Source of the DNA: Chlorobiota bacterium
GTDB lineage: Bacteria > Bacteroidota > Ignavibacteria > Tepidaquicellales > OLB5
Direction of reading: 5' to 3'
DNA: 64,000 bases
Assembly: GCA_022616535.1 (NCBI GenBank)
Contig: JAKEEM010000033.1
Location: 1 to 64,000 of the forward strand
Numbering within the stretch: position 1 is the first letter of the stretch; each line of letters begins with the position of its first letter. Below the pieces are notes generated by a model, which was not told the DNA's origin, made no database searches, and saw only the letters and a list, made by a program, of their open reading frames with translations. Positions 35,796 through 44,294 of this stretch are shown here, one piece after another. A program made the position numbers and the translations under genes.

Positions 35796-36746
35796 TTAAT
35801 CGTGGAGTGATTCTAAATATCTTTCGGCATCGATTGCAGCCATGCATCCTGTTCCTGCAGCCGTAACTGCTTGTCTGTATACGTGGTCCTGTGCATCGCC
35901 GCATGCAAATACGCCGGGAATGTTTGTGTATGTATTTACTTTATTTGTTTTTATATAGCCTGTATCTTCAAGCTCAATTTGTCCTTTAAATATATCGGTA
36001 TTAGGCTTGTGCCCGATGCCAAGAAAAATTCCCTCGACCTCATGAATGACCGTCTCGCCTGTTTTTACATTTTTAAGCTTAGCGCCTGTGACTTTCCTTT
36101 TGCCGTTTTCGTTAACGCCAAGGACTTCCTCAAGCACGGTGTTAGTCATAAATTTAATCTTGGGATTTTTCTGCGCCCTTTCAAGCATAATCTTCGATGC
36201 TCGGAACTCATCCCGCCTGTGAACGATTACAACTTCTTTGCCGAATTTTGTTAAATAGTTTGCCTCCTCCATTGCAGTATCACCCCCGCCGATTACAATA
36301 ATCCTTTGGTCTTTAAAGAAGAACCCGTCGCATGTTGCGCAGGCGGAAACACCGAATCCCATAAATTCGGATTCAGAAGGTAAACCCAGTAATTTTGCAG
36401 ATGCTCCCGTTGCTATAATTACAGTCTTAGCTAAATATTCCTTCCCGTCAGTATAAACCTTAAACGGCTGTGATGAGAAATCGACCTTATCCACAATATT
36501 AAACATGCACTCAGCACCAAACCTTTGCGCTTGCTTGCGCATTATATCCATAAGCTCGGGTCCCATTATACCGTGTTCAAATCCGGGGTAGTTTTCAACA
36601 TCTGTCGTTATGGTCAGCTGTCCTCCCGGCTGCAATCCTTCAAATACAATCGGCTTTAGATTGGCTCTGGCTGAGTATAGGGCGGCAGTTAGTCCCGCGG
36701 GACCCGAGCCGATTATAATCACATTATGCAAATTTTTATCGCTCAT
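35796..36746 (-). CDS. trxB: Thioredoxin-disulfide reductase
   Basis: This 316-residue FAD/NADPH enzyme reduces thioredoxin. It shows the FAD-binding VIIIGSGPAGLTAALYSARA, the redox pair in ACATCDGFF, the NADPH-binding VIGGGDTAMEEANYL and the closing FACGDAQDHVYRQAVTAAGTG. Length is standard. It is preceded by a TPR gene on the same strand (16-base gap), so the two are likely cotranscribed. Confidence 0.97.
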   Translation of the reverse strand: MSDKNLHNVIIIGSGPAGLTAALYSARANLKPIVFEGLQPGGQLTITTDVENYPGFEHGIMGPELMDIMRKQAQRFGAECMFNIVDKVDFSSQPFKVYTDGKEYLAKTVIIATGASAKLLGLPSESEFMGFGVSACATCDGFFFKDQRIIVIGGGDTAMEEANYLTKFGKEVVIVHRRDEFRASKIMLERAQKNPKIKFMTNTVLEEVLGVNENGKRKVTGAKLKNVKTGETVIHEVEGIFLGIGHKPNTDIFKGQIELEDTGYIKTNKVNTYTNIPGVFACGDAQDHVYRQAVTAAGTGCMAAIDAERYLESLHD

Positions 36747-36762
36747 TTATAGAATTAAATTA

Positions 36763-38421
36763 TTATTTATATTTTTCAATCTTCTTTTTTACCAGTTCAT
36801 TCTCCGGCTCTAACTGCAGAGCTTCGTTCCACTGTTTTAATGCTTTAACAATTTCACCGTCAGCTTCATAAATATCTCCAAGATGGTCTAAAAGTGTTGC
36901 GTTTTTCCCCTGCTTTATGGCTTTTTCAATGTACACCGCGGCGTTTTTGTAATCCTTTAATTTGTAGAGTATCCACCCGTATGTATCAAGGTATGATGCA
37001 TTGTTCGGCTCCTTATCGATTGTCTTTTTCGACATCTCGAGTGCTTCCTTCAATCTCTCATTGTTTTCTGCTAAATGGTAAGCGTAATTGTTCAGCAGCA
37101 AAATATTTTCCGGGTGATAGCTGAGCGCCTGCCTGTACAATCTGTCGCATTCAACATTCATTTTTAAATCATCGTAAACAAGTCCAAGATTTGAAAGCGC
37201 GTTTAGGTCCGAGGGTGAAATCTCGACCGCTTTTTCAAGATATGGAAGCGCCTCGCGGTTTTGAGAGAGTCTGTAATATGTGTTACCGGTTAAGTAATTT
37301 AAGCGGAAATCGCTTGGAAATTTTTGAGCACCCTTTTTAAATATGTCGACTGCCGGCTGAAATTTGTTTTTTTCGTAATAATAAAAACCGACCTGCACAT
37401 ACAGCTCGGCTGAGGTATCCACCCTTGCTAAAAGCTCATTGAACTTCTGCTCCGACATCTCCCGGTTTTCTTTTGAGTCAATATATGCGAGATAATACTC
37501 AGGCATCCATTCATTCGGATAGGCCGTTTGCAGTGTCTGTAAAATTGATTTTGAAACGCTTAAAGCTTCCTTATCTTCCGATGACGCCTGGAAAAAAGCA
37601 ATTGCAACATCCATCTTTGTCATAAAATCCACGCTGTCCCTGTTAATCATTTTGCTGTACTTTTCAAACGCCTCGCTGTTTCGGTGCTGGCGGAAATAAA
37701 GCTTTATAACTTCTGTCTGAACGTCCCTGTTGTTAGGATTTGTGCTGAGAATTTCCTCGTAAATCCGTATTGCGTTGTCATAATCCGGTATTTTAACATA
37801 CGCTGCGGCGGCTGAGTATTTTAAGTTTATATCGGTTGGATTTAAAAGCAAAAGCTTTTCAACCGTTGCGGCAGTGTTTGCATAGTCATTGTATGATTCA
37901 TATATATCCGCCATTCTTAAAAGAACAGTTTCGTCATACTGGTAATTCTCAGTTATATTTTCATAATATTTAATTGCTTCTGAAGGCTGTTTAAGCGCCT
38001 CGTACATTCTGCCTATATTGTAAAGGAGATTTATGTCATCAGGGTTTTTCTGTATGACCTCCTTTAAATATTTTAATGCGTTATTGTAATCTCCCAAAAT
38101 TATGTATACATCTGAAAGATGTTCCTTGTACAAAATATTAGCAGGTGAAAGCTTTACCGCTTCAAGCACGTACTCAAGTGCCTTTTGGTGCTGAGTAACG
38201 TTGGAATACAGTTTCGACAGAGCATAATAAATACCCGGGGACTTCTCAATCCTTAGCGCGTCGTTATACTTGCTTATTGCCGCTAGGTAGTTATCCTTAA
38301 GCTCGAAAGTTTTCGCTTCGATAAAAAGCTCAAGGGCTTTTGGATTGGCTGGCTTATCCTGTGCCTGAATTAAGCAAAAAAATGCTGAAAATAATATAGA
38401 AAACGCAAAAAATCTTTTCAT
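36763..38421 (-). CDS. Exported tetratricopeptide repeat protein
   Basis: This 552-residue protein has a signal peptide (about 1-20, ending LIQAQ) followed by roughly 14 TPR units from about residue 24 to the C terminus. Typical helices are ALKYLKEVIQKNPDDINLLYNIG and AVEISPSDLNALSNLGLVYDD-like units, and the last, ALKQWNEALQLEPENEL, is close to BepA/YfgC-type repeats. It should be a periplasmic scaffold; no enzyme domain is present. A Bacteroidota-style promoter lies just upstream (38430-38461) and trxB follows, so both may be transcribed together. Confidence 0.88.
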   Translation of the reverse strand: MKRFFAFSILFSAFFCLIQAQDKPANPKALELFIEAKTFELKDNYLAAISKYNDALRIEKSPGIYYALSKLYSNVTQHQKALEYVLEAVKLSPANILYKEHLSDVYIILGDYNNALKYLKEVIQKNPDDINLLYNIGRMYEALKQPSEAIKYYENITENYQYDETVLLRMADIYESYNDYANTAATVEKLLLLNPTDINLKYSAAAAYVKIPDYDNAIRIYEEILSTNPNNRDVQTEVIKLYFRQHRNSEAFEKYSKMINRDSVDFMTKMDVAIAFFQASSEDKEALSVSKSILQTLQTAYPNEWMPEYYLAYIDSKENREMSEQKFNELLARVDTSAELYVQVGFYYYEKNKFQPAVDIFKKGAQKFPSDFRLNYLTGNTYYRLSQNREALPYLEKAVEISPSDLNALSNLGLVYDDLKMNVECDRLYRQALSYHPENILLLNNYAYHLAENNERLKEALEMSKKTIDKEPNNASYLDTYGWILYKLKDYKNAAVYIEKAIKQGKNATLLDHLGDIYEADGEIVKALKQWNEALQLEPENELVKKKIEKYK

Positions 38422-38429
38422 TAGAGCTA

Positions 38430-38461
38430 CAAATATACCCTTAGCCGTTTTGAATTACAAA
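38430..38461 (-). promoter_or_regulatory. Putative Bacteroidota-type promoter of the TPR-trxB unit
   Basis: On the reverse strand TTTG (38461-38458) is followed after 20 bases by TATATTTG (38437-38430), matching the -33 TTTG / -7 TAnnTTTG consensus and spacing known from Bacteroidota. It ends only eight bases before the ATG, implying a very short leader. Confidence 0.4.
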
Positions 38462-38615
38462 GTAAATAATCTGTCATTATACCAATAATTGACGTGTTTA
38501 AATTTTATAAATAAGTTAAATTAGCTATACAAATTATATAACGGTTTAAATAAAAATAAATTCCTTTAGGCTTGATTATGCTTTTAAAAAATTGAAAGAA
38601 AAAATATTTAGAAAA

Positions 38616-40157
38616 ATGAAAAAGAAATCTTTACTAAAATCAGCCTTCATCTTTTTAATATTTAATTGTGCTTTTTCATACGCATTGGATTTTCCATTTG
38701 TAATTAATAAAGCACCCGTATTGCCCGATGTGATGGGTTATGTTAATCAGGGCGCGCCTGCTTTTGGTGATATTGACGGAGACGGCGAGGGCGAAATTGT
38801 GGTCGGAACTGCATTGGGTTCATCGGTTGGAGCTATTTATGCGTTTGAAAAAAACGGCTCGAATGTTACCGGATTTCCTGTTACACACGGCTATACAACC
38901 AGAACGATAGTTTTGGGCGATATTGATAATAACGGAACAATGGAAATTATCACGAATAAAAGATTATCCAGCGCGGGGGAGGTTTATGTTTATAAAGGCG
39001 ACGGGACAGTTTACTCCGGCTGGCCAAAGAGCATTGATCACGTTCCCGCATCGAGCTGCGCGGTGGGAGATATAACCGGAGACGGACTTGCGGAAATCAT
39101 TGCTGAGTCTTACACAAGTCTTTATGCATGGGATAGAAACGGCAACCTGCTTTCGGGATTTCCTTTTGTCCAGCCGGCTAATGATGTTAATTCATATTCA
39201 GCACCGGTTTTAGTTGATTTAACGGGTGATAATATCCGGGAAATTGTTTGGGGCTCACATATACTTGGCGGCGGAGGAAATGTATATATTTTAAAAAATG
39301 ACGGTTCGATACTTTCAGGGTGGCCTAAGCCGGTAAACTGGTGGATTTACGGTCCGCCTTCGGTCGGTTTTATTAATAATGATAATGTGCTTGATATTGC
39401 TGTAGGTGACCAGGTGCTCAGCGCTTCGCCAGTCGATTACGTTTACGGCTGGATTAAAAACGGAACACCGCTTGCGGGATTTCCGATTGGCCCGATTAAC
39501 GCAGTTAACACGCAGATTCTGCTTGGCGATATTGATAACGACAATATGACAGAGTTGATTTTTGACGATAACACTTCAATTGGCGGCTTAGGAAAATATT
39601 TAGCATATAATCATGACGGCACTCCCGTAAACGGCTGGCCGATTACAACACAGGGAACCTCATTCTTTTATACACCTATGCTTTTTGATGTTAATCGAAA
39701 CGGAATACTTGATATTTCGGGCGGCTCTAATTTAACAACCTCAAGCAGCACAATTTACTTGTGGAATACCGGGATGAATTACAATCCCTCCCGAATTTAT
39801 GTCCGGATGTGGCAGTATAATCCAAGGCATAACGGAGTGTTTGGCGATACAAATATTGTTGTAAGCATAACTCGCATTTCATCAAATGTTCCCGAAGAAT
39901 TCAACCTGTACCAGAATTACCCTAATCCCTTTAACCCTTCGGCAAAAATTCGCTTCGATGTTCCAAACAATAGAAACGTAACTTTGAAAATTTACAATTC
40001 CCTTGGAAAGGAAGTTAATATTTTAATAAACCAGTCATTAAGTTCGGGAACTTATGAAACATTTTGGAATGCCCAAAATCAGCCGAGCGGCGTTTACTTC
40101 TATAAACTAACGGCAGGGGACTACTCAGTTACTAAGAAAATGATTCTGGTTAAATAA
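38616..40157 (+). CDS. FG-GAP/VCBS propeller protein with T9SS sorting domain
   Basis: This protein has 513 residues from ATG 38616 (a TTG eight codons upstream is in frame but would lengthen the signal peptide). The signal peptide ends near AFSYA. Residues about 30-410 form a propeller of FG-GAP/VCBS units: AFGDIDGDGEGEIVVGT, VLGDIDNNGTMEI, AVGDITGDGLAEI and LLGDIDNDNMTELI, each with an Asp-rich calcium loop. From about 430 it has a T9SS domain with YQNYPNPFNPSAKIRF, GTYETFWNA and a final KKMILVK. It is expected at the cell surface or secreted; integrin-like propellers often mediate adhesion. It is convergent with the TonB-dependent receptor gene, with a tandem repeat between. Confidence 0.88.
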   Translation: MKKKSLLKSAFIFLIFNCAFSYALDFPFVINKAPVLPDVMGYVNQGAPAFGDIDGDGEGEIVVGTALGSSVGAIYAFEKNGSNVTGFPVTHGYTTRTIVLGDIDNNGTMEIITNKRLSSAGEVYVYKGDGTVYSGWPKSIDHVPASSCAVGDITGDGLAEIIAESYTSLYAWDRNGNLLSGFPFVQPANDVNSYSAPVLVDLTGDNIREIVWGSHILGGGGNVYILKNDGSILSGWPKPVNWWIYGPPSVGFINNDNVLDIAVGDQVLSASPVDYVYGWIKNGTPLAGFPIGPINAVNTQILLGDIDNDNMTELIFDDNTSIGGLGKYLAYNHDGTPVNGWPITTQGTSFFYTPMLFDVNRNGILDISGGSNLTTSSSTIYLWNTGMNYNPSRIYVRMWQYNPRHNGVFGDTNIVVSITRISSNVPEEFNLYQNYPNPFNPSAKIRFDVPNNRNVTLKIYNSLGKEVNILINQSLSSGTYETFWNAQNQPSGVYFYKLTAGDYSVTKKMILVK

Positions 40158-40184
40158 AAGTACGGGCAAATCAACTGATTAACT

Positions 40185-40243
40185 AATTAACTGTTCAAGC
40201 AATTAACTGTTCAAGCAATTAACTGTTCAAGCAATTAACTGTT
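40185..40243. repeat. 16-bp tandem repeat
   Basis: The unit AATTAACTGTTCAAGC occurs three times exactly (40185-40200, 40201-40216, 40217-40232), followed by a partial copy up to about 40243. It fills the spacer between two convergent genes. Such perfect short tandems vary in copy number between strains. Confidence 0.9.
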
Positions 40244-40247
40244 TTAT

Positions 40248-42590
40248 TCAAAATTCAACTCTAAAACCTGAATTAAAGCTGCGGTTGGGTGCTTGGGTTC
40301 TTTCAAGCTCCTGGTAAAAGCTGTTTGTAAGATTGTTCACAGCGGCAAACAGGGTGACTTTCCCGAAAATTCTTTTACTCAGTTTCATATCGAGCTGGAA
40401 ATATTCATCCGGCTCCTCGAACTTGTAAAACAGCACCTCGTCCACTTTACTGACGTATTTTCCGTTAACATTAAAGTTAAAACCAAAATAGTTTAAATCC
40501 GCTGAGAAATTAATTATGTCGCTCGGTTTGTAGGGGAGAAAATCTTCTTTACGCGTTTTCGATAAATCTCTTGCGTCAATCAGGCTGTAATTGAAGCTGA
40601 AAGCATATCCGAACGGTTCCTTAAACAGATTCAGGCTCGATGAGTAGTCGATTAAAAACTCAATTCCTTTAATCTGCGCCTTTGCAATGTTCTGAACCTG
40701 GAACGGTCCGTTTATGTTTCCCCCAATGTTAACATACTGGATAAGGTTGTCATATTCATTAATGTAAGCAGAAATATCGAGGGTAAATCTTTTTTCGTAC
40801 TGTTTCCTAAAGCCGATTTCTGCCGAGAGCATTTCCTCGGGTTTAAGGTTTGGATTGAAGATGAAATCAAATCCTCCGAAGAGCTCTTTCTTAAAGTAAA
40901 GCTCCGCTATTGACGGAGCGCGAAATGCCCGTCCGATAAGTGCTCTGAATGATGTATTCTCAAGCAGAATGTTTCCGGAGTTCGGGGCATACAGAAATGC
41001 AAGCTTGGGACTCAGCTGGGTAAAGCGGCCTAAGCCGACGAATTTGTTGTAATCTATTCTAATGCCCGCTGTTGATGAAAGGATTGTATTTCCGGCTTTA
41101 TCCTTGACTATTTTATACTGGTTCTGAGCAAAGGCGGCAAAGTTATTTAGCTGCTGATTGCCGTATAATATTGATTCCGGATTTGAACGCACCACGTTCC
41201 ACTGAACGTCGATACCGGTGATAAGATAATTTCTTTTCGATATTTCATAATCAAGCTGCGAAATATTGCCGAAATTGTAAGACTTAATCGTTGTTTCAAG
41301 CGGCTCGCCCTGGGGTGCGTACTGCTGGGCAACAAAATTATTCGGGTTATAATATGAAAGACTGTTCAGCTTGTAAAAATAAAATCTTGAAGTGTATTTT
41401 GTGATTGCCGAAGGAAGCGCGGTATAAAATACATCTACACTTTGAGTCTCCTTCTTAATCCTGTCGCCAATATATCCCGGCGATGTTTTGAACGGCTCGG
41501 CAATTTTTCCCGGGTCTTTTCTCCAGTAATGCGGAAAAGCGCTGTTTGATTTTGTGTACTGAAGCGTTACTTCAAGGTCACGGTTCCTTAAGACATCATA
41601 CATCAGCTTGGCAATCCCGCTGTAAAACTCATAATCAGTCTGCTCGGCGTGCCCGTCATTTTGCTTGTAGCTTAAGTTAAACAGGTATGCAAGTTTTTTA
41701 TACGTATTGCTGTGTGAAATATCAGCCCCCTTGAACTGCAATAACTTGTCGGTAAACCTAAGGCTGTCGCTGAGTTTTTCATAAAAGCCGTAATTCAGAT
41801 TAAGCGATGTAAACGACCTGTAAGTCGGCTTTTTTGTTATGACATTTACAACTCCACCGATTGCGCTTGAGCCATAGAGCGATGAAAAGGCTCCCTTGAC
41901 AACTTCGGTTCTGTCGATAATTGAAATCGGAATAAGTGACCAGAGTGCACCTTTGGAGTCGCCCGTTAAGGATGGTCTTCCGTCAAGAAGAAGCAGAACT
42001 CTGTTTCCTATTCCGCCTCCTGCAACATCGGATGAGCCGCGAATTGAAAGACTCTGTACGTTGATTCCGCTTGTTTTAAATACAGTTACGCCTTGAACGT
42101 CGCTTAAAACTTCGTCGAATGTTAAGAGATTTTTATTTTGAATCTCATCAGAGCTAACAATTGAAATAGAGGAGGGAGTTTGTTTTAAGGTAAGCTCAGT
42201 CTTTGTTGCAGTAACGTTTATTTTTTCTATTTCTATATCAACAGGGCTGAGGAAAATATTTATTTCGGTTTTTTTCCCGTCAACAGTTATGCCCGATATG
42301 ATTTCCTTTTGGTATCCGAGGCGGGTTACGGTTATCTGGTAATTTCCCTCGGCAAGATTTTCAAATTTGTATTTCCCAAGCAGGTCTGACTGTGTTTTTG
42401 TCTGGAAATCATTTGAGATGTTTTCAAGAGTAATTTTTGCAAGGTTAATAACGCCGTCATTTCTCTGGTCAATCACAGTGCCCTCGACTGAACCCGTCTG
42501 AGCAAAAATTGCTGCCGGAAATAAAAGCATTAAGAGAACTTTTAGTAAAGTCCTCTTAAATGACTTTTTATCCGAGAACTTATTTCTCAA
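40248..42590 (-). CDS. TonB-dependent outer-membrane receptor
   Basis: This 780-residue protein has a signal peptide (about 1-30, ending IFAQ), an N-terminal carboxypeptidase-regulatory-like fold (about 32-115), a plug (about 125-245) with the TonB-box-like INVTATKT and the plug end GSSAIGGVVNVITKKP, and a 22-strand barrel ending SGFRVEF. It would import a large or scarce ligand using the TonB/ExbBD complex. The ligand is not given by sequence; the neighbouring lipoprotein and the heme-oxygenase-like ABM gene make heme or iron chelate a reasonable guess. The start codon is TTG at 42590, abutting the stop of the lipoprotein gene (TAA then TTG), so translation is coupled. Confidence 0.93.
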   Translation of the reverse strand: MRNKFSDKKSFKRTLLKVLLMLLFPAAIFAQTGSVEGTVIDQRNDGVINLAKITLENISNDFQTKTQSDLLGKYKFENLAEGNYQITVTRLGYQKEIISGITVDGKKTEINIFLSPVDIEIEKINVTATKTELTLKQTPSSISIVSSDEIQNKNLLTFDEVLSDVQGVTVFKTSGINVQSLSIRGSSDVAGGGIGNRVLLLLDGRPSLTGDSKGALWSLIPISIIDRTEVVKGAFSSLYGSSAIGGVVNVITKKPTYRSFTSLNLNYGFYEKLSDSLRFTDKLLQFKGADISHSNTYKKLAYLFNLSYKQNDGHAEQTDYEFYSGIAKLMYDVLRNRDLEVTLQYTKSNSAFPHYWRKDPGKIAEPFKTSPGYIGDRIKKETQSVDVFYTALPSAITKYTSRFYFYKLNSLSYYNPNNFVAQQYAPQGEPLETTIKSYNFGNISQLDYEISKRNYLITGIDVQWNVVRSNPESILYGNQQLNNFAAFAQNQYKIVKDKAGNTILSSTAGIRIDYNKFVGLGRFTQLSPKLAFLYAPNSGNILLENTSFRALIGRAFRAPSIAELYFKKELFGGFDFIFNPNLKPEEMLSAEIGFRKQYEKRFTLDISAYINEYDNLIQYVNIGGNINGPFQVQNIAKAQIKGIEFLIDYSSSLNLFKEPFGYAFSFNYSLIDARDLSKTRKEDFLPYKPSDIINFSADLNYFGFNFNVNGKYVSKVDEVLFYKFEEPDEYFQLDMKLSKRIFGKVTLFAAVNNLTNSFYQELERTQAPNRSFNSGFRVEF

Positions 42591-43094
42591 TTAAAAATTA
42601 ATCAAAGATTTGTTAGTGTCAATGTAACTGTAAAAGTTAATGCCTGTCACATTGCTCCCGCTGATTACAACAGAATCTGGCCTGCAGTTTGCAGGTGGTA
42701 CAAATCCGTTTGTATCGCATCCGTAAGAACCTAAAACATAATTTCCGCCGGGCGTATACGGTTCTATTGTCCACGCTGAAGCAAGAAAATAATATCCGTT
42801 AGAGAGGCCGCTTAAAGTATAGGAAGCTGTATATACATTTCCTACTTTAACAGGATTTAAAATGCTGAAAGAATTTGGTTGACCAGTAGGGAACCACGAA
42901 TTAAAGGCAGATATATTATAGCTCCCTCCTGAATCAACTTTCAGTGTGTCCGCAAAAGTTATTGTTCCGCTGATAGTGTATGTTGATGAACCTCCCGTAT
43001 TTGTCGTTGTATCCTCACTGCAGCTGTAAATAAATAATGTTATCAAAAGGGCGGCTGTAAAAAAAAGGGCGTTGGTTTTTAATGATTTTTTCAT
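42591..43094 (-). CDS. Lipoprotein paired with TonB-dependent receptor
   Basis: This protein has 167 residues from ATG 43094, which follows a good AAAGGAAGG site; a longer frame exists upstream. The lipobox ends FIYSC. The mature part, after a Thr/Ser/Gly linker, is one domain: YTISGTITFADT, then KVGNVYTASYTLSGLSNGYYF, LGSYGCDT, a second Cys in NCRPDS and INFYSYIDTNKSLINF at the end. The same series of motifs makes up the last 130 residues of the lipoprotein at 55057-56169, so it is a paralogous domain. It sits directly before the receptor and is coupled to it, as expected for a ligand-capturing surface lipoprotein. The family is not recognised. Confidence 0.82.
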   Translation of the reverse strand: MKKSLKTNALFFTAALLITLFIYSCSEDTTTNTGGSSTYTISGTITFADTLKVDSGGSYNISAFNSWFPTGQPNSFSILNPVKVGNVYTASYTLSGLSNGYYFLASAWTIEPYTPGGNYVLGSYGCDTNGFVPPANCRPDSVVISGSNVTGINFYSYIDTNKSLINF

Positions 43095-43143
43095 TTTTCC
43101 TTCCTTTAAGTTTTTAAAATTCATTTAATTTAATAAAGTGATA

Positions 43144-43151
43144 CAAAATTA
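43144..43151 (-). promoter_or_regulatory. Possible -7 element for lipoprotein-receptor operon
   Basis: The reverse strand carries TAATTTTG, a match to the Bacteroidota -7 consensus TAnnTTTG, 49 bases before the ATG at 43094. The -33 box is weak. AT-richness raises the chance of a random match. Confidence 0.3.
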
Positions 43152-43245
43152 TATACACAAATCACAATTTAATATGATTTATGTCATACCTGAAAAAGAT
43201 TTTACTCATATTTTTAAGTTGCATATTTTTTTATTATTTATAACT

Positions 43246-43371
43246 TTATTTAAGCGAAAAATAAGCAATAAGTGAAGGGACAACGAGCCATAATAAACCT
43301 TTTATGAAGAAAAACACAAATCCCCAAAATCCGATTTTTTTTAGCCAAATTTTAACTTTTATACTTCTCAT
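43246..43371 (-). CDS. 41-residue membrane peptide coupled to the ABM gene
   Basis: This is a short gene whose ATG overlaps the ABM stop as ATGA (43371-43368). It encodes a basic start (MRSIKVKIWLKKIG), one hydrophobic helix (about 14-38: FWGFVFFFIKGLLWLVVP) and ends YFSLK. The coupling, a positive-inside start and a clean stop argue for a real single-pass inner-membrane peptide. I recall similar tiny KIGFWGF-FFxIKGLLWL peptides in Bacteroidota, but no function is known to me. It could be a partner or regulator of the ABM protein. Confidence 0.68.
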   Translation of the reverse strand: MRSIKVKIWLKKIGFWGFVFFFIKGLLWLVVPSLIAYFSLK

Positions 43372-43700
43372 TTTGCAATTACTTCGTATGTTTTAAAACT
43401 TGATGACATTGGCGGCTCTTCGCCCCGCTGTTTTGCAAGCTTAATATCTTCAAAACCGCGCTGGTGTCCTTCGATAAATTCAGCCGATTTTGTCCAGTTT
43501 TTAAAGTGTTCTTCGCATTCCCAGTGGCTTACGATTAAGTAATTGTCTCCGTTTTCCCGAGGTTTTAATACCTCCATATATTTAAATCCCGGCATAAGGT
43601 CTATTGCATGCGCTCTTGTTGAAAACAGCTCTTCGAAACGCTCACTGTAGTGCGGTTTACAATTGATGTAGTTTATTGCTACAAAGTTTTTTCCGTTCAT
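43368..43700 (-). CDS. ABM-fold monooxygenase, heme-oxygenase-like
   Basis: The 110-residue protein from ATG 43700 (preceded by AAAGGAT) is a ferredoxin-like ABM domain. The strand phrase YLIVSHWECEEHFKNWTKSAEFIEGHQ resembles IsdG/HmoA/MhuD heme-degrading monooxygenases (SxWESxExFxxWxxSxEFxxxH), with a candidate heme-ligand His. Family members free iron from heme without a cofactor or act as quinol monooxygenases. Its place near a TonB receptor and its small lipoprotein supports heme use. It overlaps the 41-residue membrane peptide gene by four bases. Confidence 0.82.
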   Translation of the reverse strand: MNGKNFVAINYINCKPHYSERFEELFSTRAHAIDLMPGFKYMEVLKPRENGDNYLIVSHWECEEHFKNWTKSAEFIEGHQRGFEDIKLAKQRGEEPPMSSSFKTYEVIAK

Positions 43701-43791
43701 TTTATCCTTTATAATTTTAGAATTTACAAACATAAACATTAATATCGGACTAATCAAGTCCTATATTTAATGCTTGAATTTAAAATTTAAA

Positions 43792-43830
43792 GCAAAAAAG
43801 ACAGCCCCGGCGATTTCTCACCGGAGCTTT
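43792..43830 (-). terminator. Rho-independent terminator of the small-gene operon
   Basis: On the reverse strand AGCTCCGG (43828-43821) pairs with CCGGGGCT (43810-43803), with one G-U pair and a 10-base loop, followed by TGTCTTTTTT. It lies downstream of the 43871-44002 and 44026-44208 genes. A second palindrome, GCCCGTCC/GGACGGGC-like, lies at about 43848-43865. Confidence 0.8.
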
Positions 43831-43870
43831 ATCGGAGGAGGAAAATTGCCCGTCCGCAGACGGGCAGGGG

Positions 43871-44002
43871 TTAAAAGATTAGACTTATGAGGTTCTGAAG
43901 CGTGGATTTAATTGACCAGTAATATTGAACGTTGTAAAACAGTATATACGCGCCTACTAAAACTGCCTGAAACATCGATATTATAAAATTTATTGCTTTC
44001 AT
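43871..44002 (-). CDS. 43-residue membrane peptide, second gene of small operon
   Basis: ATG 44002 to TAA 43871 encodes a 43-residue peptide with a single hydrophobic helix (MKAINFIISMFQAVLVGAYI...) and an amphipathic end (STLQNLISLIF). It starts 23 bases after the stop of the 60-residue gene and is followed 40 bases later by a strong terminator, so the two small genes form an operon. No family is recognised. The operon promoter carries the same three-box operator as the outer-membrane protein gene at 47921. Confidence 0.62.
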   Translation of the reverse strand: MKAINFIISMFQAVLVGAYILFYNVQYYWSIKSTLQNLISLIF

Positions 44003-44025
44003 AGGTTTATTTTCTCTCGCTTTTG

Positions 44026-44208
44026 TTAATTATCTTTATTTGACTTGCTTTGATAGTTTCTCTCTACAAATCTTCTGTAAGCATTTTCATCATGTTTTTG
44101 GGTAAATTCACCGTTTCCGAAGAAAATCCAGAAAAATGCAATGTTTTCCATAATAAATTCTTCTCTTGTTTTGACCTTCAATTGTTTTGATTCGTTTAAC
44201 TGTTTCAT
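44026..44208 (-). CDS. 60-residue protein, first gene of small operon
   Basis: ATG 44208 is preceded by AAGGAAGG; the frame is open further upstream, but that extension lies over the promoter. The peptide begins MKQLNESKQLKVKTREEF, has a central hydrophobic patch (NIAFFWIFFGNGEF) and a polar, charged end (YRRFVERNYQSKSNKDN). No signal peptide and no known family are seen. The promoter (44250-44294) faces away from the STAND/BTAD regulator gene and has three phased GTAAG-type boxes, so control by that regulator is inferred. Confidence 0.65.
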   Translation of the reverse strand: MKQLNESKQLKVKTREEFIMENIAFFWIFFGNGEFTQKHDENAYRRFVERNYQSKSNKDN

Positions 44209-44249
44209 TTTGTTACCTTCCTTTTTTTTCTTACTTTCAATTTCTAATA

Positions 44250-44294
44250 CAAAAATATTTGCAATGCTTATCAAACTTCTTACAGAAAACTTAC
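44250..44294 (-). promoter_or_regulatory. Promoter with three phased GTAAG boxes (small operon)
   Basis: Reading the reverse strand, GTAAG at 44294-44290, GTAAG at 44283-44279 (11 bases on), ATAAG at 44271-44267 (12 bases on), then nine bases and TATTTTTG at 44257-44250, a -7-type TAnnTTTG element. The ATG follows 41 bases later. The same order and spacings occur at 47837-47881 in front of the outer-membrane protein gene. Direct repeats about one helical turn apart next to the promoter core are how SARP/BTAD regulators bind, and such a regulator gene lies between the two sites. Confidence 0.7.

Noticed and set aside
35871-36254. Open frame of 127 codons on the plus strand
   Set aside because: Antisense to trxB; Cys/Phe-rich nonsense composition typical of a shadow frame.
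40185-40243. CRISPR array
   Set aside because: Units are contiguous 16-mers with no spacers, and no cas gene is present.
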